Assembly: GCF_902506555.1 (NCBI RefSeq)
Contig: NZ_LR732707.1
Span: 520,001 to 584,000, forward strand
Reading direction: 5' to 3'
DNA: 64,000 nucleotides
DNA from: Sphingorhabdus sp. 109
Lineage (GTDB): Bacteria > Pseudomonadota > Alphaproteobacteria > Sphingomonadales > Sphingomonadaceae
Shown here one piece after another: positions 41,547 through 50,972 of the stretch (position 1 is the stretch's first letter; each line of letters opens with the position of its first letter). Below the pieces are notes generated by a model, which saw only the letters and a list, made by a program, of their open reading frames with translations, was not told the origin of the DNA and made no database searches. A program made the position numbers and the translations under genes.

Positions 41547-41577
41547 AGCCTGCGGAGCGATTGCTTCGCGGGCTTTT
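41547..41577 (+). terminator. Rho-independent terminator after the antirepressor
   Basis: 12-bp stem (AGCCTGCGGAGC / GCTTCGCGGGCT with U-G pairs), GATT loop and TTTT. It closes the cargo cassette just before the tape measure gene, so late transcription must pass it or start again. Confidence 0.85.
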
Positions 41578-41595
41578 ACCATTTGGAGAACGGGC

Positions 41596-44500
41596 ATGGC
41601 TGGTGAAAGTGATATTCTTGTCCGCCTTCGCCTGAAGGGTGAGGAGTTTAGCGCGGGCGTTAAGGATGCTTTTTCCGGTGTTGGTGATGAAGCGGAGAAG
41701 GCCGGCAGTGATGCCGGTGACCGGATGGCGAAGGGGTTTACCGCGAAACATGCTGCATTTGCAGCGGCGGGGGCTGCGGCCTTTGGATTGTTGGTCAAGG
41801 CGGTTAATGATTCGGTCGATCTGGGTGCCAATATCGCCGCATCGGCGCAGCAGATCGGGATCGGCACAGATGCCCTGCAGGAATATCAATATGTCGCCGA
41901 ACAGGTTGGTGTGTCGCAGAGTGAATTGGAAGGGACGCTGCAAGAGCTGACCCTGACTATCGGAGAGGCAGCGTCCGGCAACAGGAAGTTTACCGAAGGA
42001 TTTGCTGAACTGGGTATCGCGTTGACCGATACCGAGGGGCGCGGACGCACAACCGATCAAGTGTTTCAGGATATTATTAAAACGCTGGGCGCGATCGAGG
42101 ATCCGTCCGAGCGCGCGCGGATCGGTACCCAGTTACTGGGAGAGGAATATCAGCAGCTTGAACCGATATTGGCACTCGGCGCGGACGGCGTTAGCGAACT
42201 GACCGATCGGCTATACAGTTTGAACGGGGTGTTGTCCGAAGAGGAAATTCAAAAGCTTCAGGAAACCAACGCCAAGTTCGACGAATTGCAGCGGATATTA
42301 TCAATTAATATTGCCAGCACGGTTGCCGAAAATGCAGAAAGCATTATTTCCCTATCCAATAGTCTCGCCGATCTCGTAAAATGGCTTTTAACTGCGCATG
42401 ATGCCTATAAACGTTTTTGGATCGCAGCCGGTCAAAAAGTCGATGGTATGCAGGGATGGACGGTCCTCGGTAAAGAGGCTCCGGGAGAGGCCGCGGCGCT
42501 TGCCAGGCTACATTACAAACAGCGGCAAGATTATCTAGATGGGCCCGTCGCCGGTTCTGCATCGGGCATATTCGGCGGAACGACTCCTGGTTCTGTAAGA
42601 TATGGATCCGACACCCCGCGAACTGTTACACCCCCCGGCGGTTCATCTAGAGGTCGCGGGTCGCGCAAGTCCGGAGCATCCGCTGAACAGCGTGAGCAGG
42701 AGCGTGCGGCGAAGGCTCTGGCTAAGGAATATGAGCGCCTGGAGGGTTCCCTCGACCGACAGGTTGAATTGTTGCAGGATGCCTCGGAAATTGACGAAAT
42801 AAGGCGTACCAAGGGTGAACTTGCCGCCGAGATTGCCAAGAAGCATCTGGATATCGAGCGGCAGTTCCCGACGTTGGTGGGTAAGTCCGCCGATGCAGTG
42901 GCCGAGCGATACAATATAACGGTGGCCGAGGGCCAGCAACTGCTCGACAATCTGGCGCTGACCAAACAGATGGCCGAACAGGCTAGCCTGGAAAAATGGT
43001 ATGATCTGCAGGATAGTAATTTCAATGAAGCGATAGCCGATGCTGAAAAGCAGATCATTGAATCGCAAAAACGTGTCGCGGAGCAGCAGAGGCGGATTCA
43101 GGAGGAGCAGCTTCGCGACATCTCGGATTTCTATTACGATCTGTTTTCCGGCAACACCGGCAATATCTGGAAGGATTTCAAGAGGCAGGGTCTGGGTGTA
43201 ATCTCCGATATCGCCGCGCAATGGACGCTGGCGCTATTGGCCGGAAAAGATACGTCCTTGGCCACCATCGCCGGCAATGTGATGGGTGGCCCGTTCCCCG
43301 GTGGCGGATCGCCATTGGGAAGCCTGTTAGGGGCTTTGTCCCCCGGAGGTAGTTCTGGTCAGGCAGCAAATGACAATTATCCGGTAAGTGGAGAGGCTCT
43401 GCGTTGGTATGAGCAGAGCATATTGCCGGGTGATCAGCCAAATAGCGCTCCTTCTAATGTGCCGGAGCCAATCAATGCGGGTTTCTCCAGTATTCTGGGG
43501 GGAGCGGGTATCGGTTTTGGTGTGTCCTCTTTGTCAGAGGTTTTGGGTCTCGATGGTTCCAGCACTGGCGGCGCGATCGGTGGCGCAGGAGGGTCGGCAT
43601 TGGCAACTGCATTGTTTGGGGCTGGCGCGGGTCCGATCGGCGCGGCTGTTGGTGGTTTGCTGGGCTCTATCGTCGGGGGAATGCTCAAATCCACGAAGCG
43701 TGGGTCGGCCATTATCGGTGGTGTTGGTGATGGTCTTGGAATTACCGGATATTACGGGAACAGCAGTTCCCGTAAAGATGCTGCTGGCGGATTGGCGGGA
43801 TCTGCGCTTGATAGTATCTCGTCTATTGCTGAGGCCCTGGGCGGCAATGTAAATTCTGCAAACGGACTGGTTTCCATAGGAATAAGGGATGGGAACTATC
43901 GCGTCGACCCGCAGGGTCGCGGATATACAAAGACTTCAAAATATCACGATGTCATGGACTTTGGCGAAGATCAGGAGGCCGCGGTTCGTGCAGCTATCGC
44001 CGATCTGATAGGCGACGGGGTCATCGAGGGTATTTCCGATGCATCGCAGAAAATTCTGCGCAGTGGTCAGGAAATAGAAACTGCTATCGAAAAAGCCGTG
44101 ATGATCGAACAGTTGCCTGATCTGTTGCAGCAGCGGCTTGACCCGTTGGGGTATGAGCTGGACCAGATTTACGACAAGTACAAGCAGCTTGCCGACGTTC
44201 TGCGTGAGGGCGGAGCGAATGCAGAACAATTTGCCCAGGCACAACAATTGTGGGAACTGGAAAAAGCAGATGCAATCGCCGCGATTGGCGGCGCTAGCGA
44301 CGGTTTGAAGGAATTTCTGTTGTCGCTAAACGCCGGATCGGGAAGCCCGTTATCCTTGCGGCAGCAGCAGGTAGAGGCAGAGGCCGCTTTGGCCCCCTAT
44401 ATTGCCCAGATCAGGGAAGCGGAGGCCGCCAAGGCCGAGCTGGACCGTTTGCGCGCGGCAGGCGGGAGTGCGTCCGATATCGAGGCAGCAGAAACGGCGG

Positions 44501-44829
44501 CACGAATCGCTGCGCAGAAAATCGACCAGAGCGGGTTCCAGGACAGCGGGTCATTGCTGCTCAACATCTCCCGCCAGATTGATGCGAGCGGCGCCGGATT
44601 TTTCACCCAGTTTGACCGTATCCGTGATCTTACCAATAGCGCGATTTCGCTGATCGACAATGCGGTGCCAATCCGGGATGCGGCGCAGGATCCGTTTACC
44701 GAAGCGACCGCCAATATTTTGAGCGATCACACCGATTTACTGCACAGCATCAACGATAATCTGGTCAAATATCTGTCGGGCAGCACCAATGGTTCGTTTG
44801 ATTCGCGCAACTATGCGGTGTCACGATGA
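41596..44829 (+). CDS. Tail tape measure protein
   Basis: 1077 residues: N-terminal VRLRLKGEEFSAGVKDAFSG as in TMPs, hydrophobic segments (~55-75 AAFAAAGAAAFGLLVKA and ~655-690 SALATALFGAGAGPIGAAVG), then a coiled-coil middle (~370-510) and a Gly-rich region. Length predicts a tail of roughly 160 nm by the usual 0.15 nm per residue. Gene order (chaperones, tape measure) is preserved except for the inserted cassette. Ends by ATGA overlap. Confidence 0.9.
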   Translation: MAGESDILVRLRLKGEEFSAGVKDAFSGVGDEAEKAGSDAGDRMAKGFTAKHAAFAAAGAAAFGLLVKAVNDSVDLGANIAASAQQIGIGTDALQEYQYVAEQVGVSQSELEGTLQELTLTIGEAASGNRKFTEGFAELGIALTDTEGRGRTTDQVFQDIIKTLGAIEDPSERARIGTQLLGEEYQQLEPILALGADGVSELTDRLYSLNGVLSEEEIQKLQETNAKFDELQRILSINIASTVAENAESIISLSNSLADLVKWLLTAHDAYKRFWIAAGQKVDGMQGWTVLGKEAPGEAAALARLHYKQRQDYLDGPVAGSASGIFGGTTPGSVRYGSDTPRTVTPPGGSSRGRGSRKSGASAEQREQERAAKALAKEYERLEGSLDRQVELLQDASEIDEIRRTKGELAAEIAKKHLDIERQFPTLVGKSADAVAERYNITVAEGQQLLDNLALTKQMAEQASLEKWYDLQDSNFNEAIADAEKQIIESQKRVAEQQRRIQEEQLRDISDFYYDLFSGNTGNIWKDFKRQGLGVISDIAAQWTLALLAGKDTSLATIAGNVMGGPFPGGGSPLGSLLGALSPGGSSGQAANDNYPVSGEALRWYEQSILPGDQPNSAPSNVPEPINAGFSSILGGAGIGFGVSSLSEVLGLDGSSTGGAIGGAGGSALATALFGAGAGPIGAAVGGLLGSIVGGMLKSTKRGSAIIGGVGDGLGITGYYGNSSSRKDAAGGLAGSALDSISSIAEALGGNVNSANGLVSIGIRDGNYRVDPQGRGYTKTSKYHDVMDFGEDQEAAVRAAIADLIGDGVIEGISDASQKILRSGQEIETAIEKAVMIEQLPDLLQQRLDPLGYELDQIYDKYKQLADVLREGGANAEQFAQAQQLWELEKADAIAAIGGASDGLKEFLLSLNAGSGSPLSLRQQQVEAEAALAPYIAQIREAEAAKAELDRLRAAGGSASDIEAAETAARIAAQKIDQSGFQDSGSLLLNISRQIDASGAGFFTQFDRIRDLTNSAISLIDNAVPIRDAAQDPFTEATANILSDHTDLLHSINDNLVKYLSGSTNGSFDSRNYAVSR

Positions 44830-45191
44830 CCGCAGTGGCAGCAGATATTGTCGCCGCGCGGCGGGCTGCACGCATTGTGAAGCGTGAAGATACGGCGACG
44901 AAATCATCCTATCCCGGTGCGCGCGACAATTTGGAGAGCCCGTCTGCCGGATATTTTGACAGTCAGAGTGACGCGATGGCAGCGCTGAATATCGAAGGGG
45001 CATTGACCGGCGTCGCGCGACGCCGTTTTGCCGTGCGGGCGCAGGAAATGGATATATTGGACCCGGCGTCCGACGGTATCCCTTCCTATCGCCTGATAGA
45101 TAGCGAACAACAGGTTGATACGCCGTGCCTGGTATCGAGGGTTGTGGTCGATCTGGAAACCGAAACCACCGATTGGGAGTTATTTGGCTGA
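44826..45191 (+). CDS. Hypothetical tail-tip region protein
   Basis: 121 residues; SYRLIDSEQQVDTPCLVSRVV near the middle and acidic C-terminus. ATGA overlap with the tape measure gene and TGATG with the next. No family I can name; place suggests a distal tail component. Confidence 0.5.
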   Translation: MTAVAADIVAARRAARIVKREDTATKSSYPGARDNLESPSAGYFDSQSDAMAALNIEGALTGVARRRFAVRAQEMDILDPASDGIPSYRLIDSEQQVDTPCLVSRVVVDLETETTDWELFG

Positions 45192-45988
45192 TGACAAATG
45201 CCATGATCATCGAGCCGCTGGCGATGTCTTCGATCAGCGCCAGCAACACCGCATCCGGTTATGATGCCGGGTATCTGGATAATGACTTTATCGGAGTGGT
45301 GTGGAGATCAGAAAGCGGGCTTTCCAGCGTCACGGTGACGGTCGATATGGGCAGTGACGTCGCGTTCGATACCGCATGTCTGATCGGCTGTGTTGGGGCT
45401 CAGGCAGGGTGGACATTGCAAGTGAAGATTGCAGCGGCTGCACAGGGTAGCGGCTTTGCCGGCGCATGGACCGGTAGCACAGAGGCTTTTCTGGCTGGCA
45501 CGGTGTCACCGCGAAACGGGCGCTGCAAGGCGTTGTGGATGGCGCCGTCCGGTGCGCCAGCGGTTGGCCGTTATATCCGGTTCACCATTGCTTCTCTGAG
45601 CGGCATGCCAGTGACTATTGGCCGAATTGTGATCGGGCAAAAAATCCAGCTGGCGCGCAATTTTTCCTTTGGTGCCGCCCTTGGTGTAAACGCGCTGGGG
45701 AATGTTGATTTTTCGGTCAATGGTGTGCCGTTGCGTCGGCGTGGCAGCAAGATGCGGGCGATCGGCATCAGTTTCGGCCATGTCCACCGGGATGAAGTGG
45801 AGGATAAGGTCCAGCCATTGCTGGAGGCGTCGGGCAATGACACGCCGGTCATGGTAATTACGGATCCGGATGCTCATGCGCAGCGGCAATCGCGGATGTA
45901 TTTCGGGTTCCTGGTAGGTAATATCGGAACCGTCTGGGCCCGGCCCAACGGTTTTCAAGCGCAGATCAACCTGGTCGCGATAGACTGA
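45191..45988 (+). CDS. Tail-tip region structural protein
   Basis: 265 residues from ATG 45191 (TGATG overlap). Beta-rich with repeated Gly/Ala/Ser-Val runs (SGLSSVTVTVDMGSDVAFD, GRYIRFTIASLSGMPVTIG), consistent with a distal tail or baseplate-hub protein. The N-terminal half looks like a discoidin-type beta sandwich (PAVGRYIRFTI). Location between tape measure and fibre supports this. Confidence 0.55.
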   Translation: MTNAMIIEPLAMSSISASNTASGYDAGYLDNDFIGVVWRSESGLSSVTVTVDMGSDVAFDTACLIGCVGAQAGWTLQVKIAAAAQGSGFAGAWTGSTEAFLAGTVSPRNGRCKALWMAPSGAPAVGRYIRFTIASLSGMPVTIGRIVIGQKIQLARNFSFGAALGVNALGNVDFSVNGVPLRRRGSKMRAIGISFGHVHRDEVEDKVQPLLEASGNDTPVMVITDPDAHAQRQSRMYFGFLVGNIGTVWARPNGFQAQINLVAID

Positions 45989-45992
45989 TTCC

Positions 45993-48900
45993 ATGAAAGC
46001 ATATCTGATCCAGATCGATGCACGGGACAGTGCAGGCGACCCGCTGACCATGCGTTTCTCCAGTCATGATGACGCCGGGTTGTGCCATTATGGCGGCCAT
46101 ACATGGTGGCCAGCAATCGCGCGGTTGCCGTCGCTTAGCTATGATTTTTTTGACGGCGGATTTCGGGGTGATATCAGTAACCCGTCGGACAGTTTCTCGG
46201 CGTCGATGCAGGCCTATCCCGATATGGCGTCGGCGATCTGGTCCGATGCGACGGTGACCATTTTTCAAATGGATTTTATCGATTTCGAACCACCCCGAGC
46301 GATATCGCTGGACGGACATATTGTCGTGCTGGCGGGTTACAGGCCGGTCTTGCAGGTGAGTCAGATAATGAATCTGACCACGATATTTGCCGGACGGGTC
46401 AGGTCCCAGCCCCGGTTCTCAAACGGCACAGCAGAGGTCAGCTTCGAGAGTGACAGTCGCTGGCTGGATGAACCATTGTTGCAGACCTATACCGGTGGCG
46501 CTGGTATCGAGGGCCCAGAGGATCTGGAAGGGCAGGCCAAGCCGTTAATGCTGGGGGCCCCGCGATTTGTTCCTGGTGTCCTGATCGATGCAGTGGACAA
46601 TGTCTATCAACTGTCCGCATATGGCATGATCCAAGGCGTCGAGGCGGTTTTTGACCGGTTATCGAGCCTGGGGGCCGCTGGCGGTGATTATGGCTCTCTT
46701 GAAGCGCTGCTGGCTGCGGACATTGCCAATGGCAGTTGGGCCACCTGCAATGTGCTGGGTTTGGTCCGGCTTGGAGCGCCGCCGGATGGTCAGGTCAGTT
46801 TTCATGTCAGCGGCGACGCTGTGGGAGGATGGTCGCGTCTGCCCGGGGATATTATCGCCCGGATCGCCAGCATCGCGGGTGGATCGCTTTCATCTGTCTC
46901 ACGGACCGCGATCAACAGTGCGCGTCCGTATAATCTATCGCTGGCCATTACCGACCAGATTACTGCGCGGGAATTGATCCAGTCCATTGCCGCGAGCGTA
47001 AAAGCGGTTGCCGGGGTCGACTGGACAGGCAATTTGTTTGTCGCACCGGTTGGGGTCACGAGCGCGGTAAAGACGTTGAATGCGGATGGTAGTGCATTGC
47101 CACCAATTGCGGATGTTTCCCAGTTGCCGGTGGATCCCCCGTTCTGGAGGTTGGCGACAGAATGTGAAAAAACATGGGTTGTCCATGGTGACGCGGATAT
47201 AGCCTACCAGTATAATTTTCGCGGTGCCTATGCCGTCGCCAGGGTCTACCGCCTTGATGATGTTGTCAGCACCGATGATGGATCCACGTGGCGGTTTGTA
47301 GGGGTTGATCCAGTTGCCGGATCAACGCCATCCGACAGCAATCCGGACTGGGAACGGCGCAGTGATGCAACGGTGGTGGATTTTGCGAATGTTGGCGGCG
47401 ATAGTCGGCCAGAGGATGGCGCGACCAGGAACCAGGCGCGCGGTAATTATGAGGCGGGGACGGAGTATATACCCGGGGATAGTGTCGTCTGGACTGTAGC
47501 AAGCGGCGGGACTGGCCATAATTATACCCGGATCGGGGCAGGGGCCACCACCGGTACATCGCCTTCTGATGAAACAAAATGGGCACTGACTGTTGAACGT
47601 GGCGACACCGGTTCTTCCGGCCTTAATTCTGCTTCCGTATTCCTTTATCGCCGCAGCGCGACTGAGCCAGACCTTCCGAGCACCACATCCACCTATACCT
47701 TTGCCACGGGCGTTCTGACTGGCTTCAATAACTCGTGGAGCACAACGGTTCCTGCCGGCACGGATCCTCTCTATGTCACGACTGCGAGTGCTTCGGGGAC
47801 CGGCGCGACGGACACGATCGCAGCTGGTGAGTGGGCTAGCCCGACGATTATGGCGAGGGACGGTCTGATCGGTGAAGATGGACCGCCTGGCGACAATGGA
47901 GTCGATGGCCTCAACAACGCAGTCGTTTACATCTATCAGCGGAAATCGACCGAGCCGTCTCTACCATCCGCGACCGTGACATTTACATTTGCGTCGGGCG
48001 CTACAACCGGTTTGGACAATGGCTGGCAGGCAACCATTCCTGCCGGCACGGACCCTCTCTATGTCAGTACCGCAACAGCAAGTTCAAACAGTGCGACCGA
48101 CACCATCGCTTCCGGAGAATGGGCGGCCGTATCATTGATGGCACAAAATGGAGACAAGGGTAATTATGTCGATATTCTGTTCTATCCGCCTGGTCCGGAA
48201 CCGGCAACGCCCACCGGGGCCAGCCCTGCGGGATGGAGTAATCAGCCTGTCGAAGGCGGATATTATTCAAGGGCTGAAAAACGGGCGAGTGATGGAGCTC
48301 TAGTGACAACCTGGTCTGTTCCGGTCAAGCTAGGTTCATTTCGCAACCGGGGTGCGTGGAACGGGACCGACACCTATTATCCGGATGATACCGTCCAATA
48401 TGGCGGCGGGACCTATGCGGCGGCGACAGAAAACACGAACCAAGCGCCGAGCGGCACTGATCAGGACAACGCGAACTGGTATGTGGTGGCCGCGCCAGGT
48501 TCGCCGGGAACGCCGGCCACACCGCCGAGTGCATTCACGGACACGATCGACCTGACAACGCAAACGGGGCCGGTCAATCTCCGGACCCTCGCCGATGCTG
48601 CCGGCTATACCGGAATGAGTGACGCGACAATCACGTTCAATGTCCCGACCGGTGTAACGATCACCGGTGGCGCCGGTGGATTGAACGGCATCACGACTGG
48701 CACTTGGCCCAGCGGATATACGATAAACCTCGACCTGAGCGTCACCGGCAAGGTCTATGGTGGCGGTGGCAAGGGTGGCAATGGCGAGAGCGGCGATAAC
48801 GGCGGCACGAACGGTGGAGCCGGTGGCGATGCGGTCTACGCGCTGGAAGATCTCGATATCACCGTCAACTCAGGCGGTGAGGTCAAGGCGGGCGGCGGCG

Positions 48901-49253
48901 GCGGCGGCGGCGGCAAAGGCACAACCATCTATGTCGCCGAAGAGCCGATCTTTTACGGCGGTGGTGGTGGCGGCGGTGGTGCACCGAACGGCGTGGGCGG
49001 AGCTCGCGGCAACAGCGATGGCGGCACACAGGCCAGCAACGGTTCGCCGGGCACAACGGGTGGCGGTGGCGCCGGTGGCGCGCTTGGTAGTGCCACCTAT
49101 TCATCTGCAGGCGGAAATGGCGGCGGCTTTGCCACTGCCGGATCTAACGTAGCGTCCGGAACCAACGGCGGTGCTGCCGGCTATGCCATTCGCAAAAACG
49201 GAAACACGGTCAGTGTGACCAACAATGGAACCATCACAGGAACGCAAGGATAA
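45993..49253 (+). CDS. Large tail tip / receptor-binding fibre protein with Gly-rich adhesin tip
   Basis: 1086 residues. N-terminal ~400 residues are a tail-attachment region (IDARDSAGDPLTMRFSS, EVSFESDSRWLDEPLLQTY). Around residues 455-530 is a sugar-binding-like segment (NYEAGTEYIPGDSVVWTVAS). Two tandem ~80-residue modules (~541-624 and ~640-719; nt 47613-47864 and 47910-48149) share LYRRSATEPDLPS/IYQRKSTEPSLPS and the same end. A second CBM5/12-like segment follows (GAWNGTDTYYPDDTVQYGGGTY). The last ~165 residues are Gly-rich, with runs like VYGGGGKGGNGESGDNGG and KAGGGGGGGGKG, in the style of polyglycine-II adhesin tips. This most likely determines host range. Confidence 0.75.
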   Translation: MKAYLIQIDARDSAGDPLTMRFSSHDDAGLCHYGGHTWWPAIARLPSLSYDFFDGGFRGDISNPSDSFSASMQAYPDMASAIWSDATVTIFQMDFIDFEPPRAISLDGHIVVLAGYRPVLQVSQIMNLTTIFAGRVRSQPRFSNGTAEVSFESDSRWLDEPLLQTYTGGAGIEGPEDLEGQAKPLMLGAPRFVPGVLIDAVDNVYQLSAYGMIQGVEAVFDRLSSLGAAGGDYGSLEALLAADIANGSWATCNVLGLVRLGAPPDGQVSFHVSGDAVGGWSRLPGDIIARIASIAGGSLSSVSRTAINSARPYNLSLAITDQITARELIQSIAASVKAVAGVDWTGNLFVAPVGVTSAVKTLNADGSALPPIADVSQLPVDPPFWRLATECEKTWVVHGDADIAYQYNFRGAYAVARVYRLDDVVSTDDGSTWRFVGVDPVAGSTPSDSNPDWERRSDATVVDFANVGGDSRPEDGATRNQARGNYEAGTEYIPGDSVVWTVASGGTGHNYTRIGAGATTGTSPSDETKWALTVERGDTGSSGLNSASVFLYRRSATEPDLPSTTSTYTFATGVLTGFNNSWSTTVPAGTDPLYVTTASASGTGATDTIAAGEWASPTIMARDGLIGEDGPPGDNGVDGLNNAVVYIYQRKSTEPSLPSATVTFTFASGATTGLDNGWQATIPAGTDPLYVSTATASSNSATDTIASGEWAAVSLMAQNGDKGNYVDILFYPPGPEPATPTGASPAGWSNQPVEGGYYSRAEKRASDGALVTTWSVPVKLGSFRNRGAWNGTDTYYPDDTVQYGGGTYAAATENTNQAPSGTDQDNANWYVVAAPGSPGTPATPPSAFTDTIDLTTQTGPVNLRTLADAAGYTGMSDATITFNVPTGVTITGGAGGLNGITTGTWPSGYTINLDLSVTGKVYGGGGKGGNGESGDNGGTNGGAGGDAVYALEDLDITVNSGGEVKAGGGGGGGGKGTTIYVAEEPIFYGGGGGGGGAPNGVGGARGNSDGGTQASNGSPGTTGGGGAGGALGSATYSSAGGNGGGFATAGSNVASGTNGGAAGYAIRKNGNTVSVTNNGTITGTQG
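48887..48915 (+). repeat. GGC trinucleotide tract in the adhesin tip
   Basis: About nine GGC units in a row, encoding Gly residues; length changes by whole units would keep the frame. Confidence 0.7.
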
Positions 49254-49257
49254 TATT

Positions 49258-50226
49258 ATGGCAGATGAACAGGATTGGGCAGCATTCGCGGATCAGGATC
49301 ACCTGAAAGAAGATGACACGCTGTTGGCCCGAACATCGGGTGGGGGCGGGGTTGAAATCCCAGGCGAGCATATCGTCGCCCGGCGCGGGGATGACGAACC
49401 GTTTCACGCGCCTGGATTGCTGCAGGGCGGGTTTGGCGCTGAAACCATATCTGGTGGGGTGGATGATTGGGATGATGCTTCGAATGCAATTTCCGGCAGC
49501 GGGAAAAGGCTGATGAGGACTGGTGATACAAATCACCCTCCAAAAGACGGCTATTATCATCCCTTCACTTTCGAATATGACACCAAGGACGGTAGCAATG
49601 CCAAGATGACGCAGATTGCGATCCCATATTTGACCAACAGCACGATCTTTTACCGGATCAAAAATAGTACGTGGTCGGGATGGGAGGAAGTTCTGTCCAG
49701 TATGCAGAACGGAGATTTTCGTCCGTCGACGGACGGGGTGGGCAATCTGGGCTTCACTAATGCTCGTTTCGATACGGTTTATGCTACCACCGGCTCGATA
49801 AGCACCTCCGATGAGCGCGAAAAGACCTGGCGCGGGGCGATGACCGATGATGAATATGCGGCCGCGCTGCAGATCATTGACGAACTCGGTTTCTATCAGT
49901 GGAACGACAGCATCGCAGCAAAGGGGCAGGATGCCGCGCGTTTCCACTTCGGCCCTCGTGCGCAGCGAGTGTTCGCGATTCTGGACGAACATCTGGGTGA
50001 AGATGCGTGGCATCACTACGCATTCGCTTGCTATGATAGCTGGGAAGCCGAATATGCTGAAGTTCTTGATGACAAAGGTGATATTGTTCCTGGCGAGCAG
50101 GGCGGTTTGATCCGGGAAGCCGGGGATCGTTATGGCATCCGGACCGAACAGCTCACCATGTTCCTGCTGGCGGCGCAAGCGCGCCGGCAATCTGCGCTTG
50201 AAGCGCGGATAGAGTTGCTCGAATGA
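49258..50226 (+). CDS. Tail fibre protein with C-terminal S74-type chaperone domain
   Basis: 322 residues from ATG 49258 (upstream GTG/ATG starts overlap the fibre gene). The central part has fibre strands (GYYHPFTFEYDTKDG, TIFYRIKNSTWSGWEEVL), typical of short beta-fibre proteins. From residue 180 the sequence has TSDEREK (Ser184, Lys189) and FHFGPRAQRVFAILDEHLGED, matching intramolecular chaperone/peptidase S74 domains that trimerise and then cleave themselves off. Overlaps the next gene by 4 bp. Together with the preceding gene it forms the host-recognition apparatus. Confidence 0.7.
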   Translation: MADEQDWAAFADQDHLKEDDTLLARTSGGGGVEIPGEHIVARRGDDEPFHAPGLLQGGFGAETISGGVDDWDDASNAISGSGKRLMRTGDTNHPPKDGYYHPFTFEYDTKDGSNAKMTQIAIPYLTNSTIFYRIKNSTWSGWEEVLSSMQNGDFRPSTDGVGNLGFTNARFDTVYATTGSISTSDEREKTWRGAMTDDEYAAALQIIDELGFYQWNDSIAAKGQDAARFHFGPRAQRVFAILDEHLGEDAWHHYAFACYDSWEAEYAEVLDDKGDIVPGEQGGLIREAGDRYGIRTEQLTMFLLAAQARRQSALEARIELLE

Positions 50227-50639
50227 GCCGTCTACCACCATCAAATGTGAGTAATATGCCTGTGCCAGAAAGCCATACAAAAACACTGGAAATTGAAGTT
50301 TTGCGGCAGATAACCGACGCGCTCCACCGCGCGGCCGACCGTGGCGATCGCACCGAGTCAAAATTGGATGATATCGGAAATATTCTGCACAAAGTGGATA
50401 ACCGACTGACCGTGATCGAGAACAATAGTCTTGATCGTGAAGTCGAGAGGAACCGTGTTTCAATCGCCAATCTGGACAAGCGGGTGCTTTATCTGGAAGC
50501 ATCAAACCTTCGCCGTGAAGGCGCGATGGGAATAGTCGAGTGGGGAGTGAAAAACTGGCCGGCGATTATCGGCTTTTTCATTCTCATCGCGATCATACTG
50601 GAAGTGACCGGACAGATAAATATTGGCGTTCGCCGCTAA
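50223..50639 (+). CDS. Coiled-coil membrane protein near the lysis cassette
   Basis: 138 residues. A coiled coil at ~40-95 (LRQITDALHRAADRG, IGNILHKVDNRLTVIENN, LDKRVLYLEASN) and one membrane helix near the C-terminus (AIIGFFILIAIILEV). Its place between tail fibre and holin suggests a lysis-accessory or inner-membrane phage factor. Followed by a terminator. Confidence 0.5.
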   Translation: MSRLPPSNVSNMPVPESHTKTLEIEVLRQITDALHRAADRGDRTESKLDDIGNILHKVDNRLTVIENNSLDREVERNRVSIANLDKRVLYLEASNLRREGAMGIVEWGVKNWPAIIGFFILIAIILEVTGQINIGVRR

Positions 50640-50668
50640 CCGGTGACTTTGAAAATTTGGACTAATCT

Positions 50669-50692
50669 ACCCGCCACCGAGCGGGTTTTTTT
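50669..50692 (+). terminator. Rho-independent terminator before the holin
   Basis: ACCCGC / GCGGGT stem, CACCGA loop and seven T's. Separates the fibre genes from the lysis genes. Confidence 0.85.
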
Positions 50693-50705
50693 ATAGGAGA
50701 TCGAC

Positions 50706-50972
50706 ATGAATATTGAAGAATTTCTCGCTGATTTGAAGGCGTGGTGGCAACTGCGCAGCATTCAACTGGCCGGCTTGATCGCCGCTCTTTCCGGCGTCCT
50801 TACCGCCAATCCGGAACTGCTGGTCGGCCTGTTGGGTGTGATCCCGGTCGACCCTTGGATCCGCTTGGTATTCTCGATTGGCGTCGGCGGCGTCGTCTTT
50901 TTCGTGCCGTTCATCGCGCGGGTCTGGCCGCAGGATATAACCATTCCAAAGGACGGGTCCGATGGCAAATAG
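50706..50972 (+). CDS. Putative holin
   Basis: 88 residues with two hydrophobic segments (~20-46 IQLAGLIAALSGVL, LLVGLLGVIP and ~53-72 VFSIGVGGVVFFVPFIA), a short turn and a charged C-terminus (PKDGSDGK). Directly upstream of, and overlapping, the endolysin gene; this is the class II holin pattern. Family cannot be named with certainty. Confidence 0.7.
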   Translation: MNIEEFLADLKAWWQLRSIQLAGLIAALSGVLTANPELLVGLLGVIPVDPWIRLVFSIGVGGVVFFVPFIARVWPQDITIPKDGSDGK

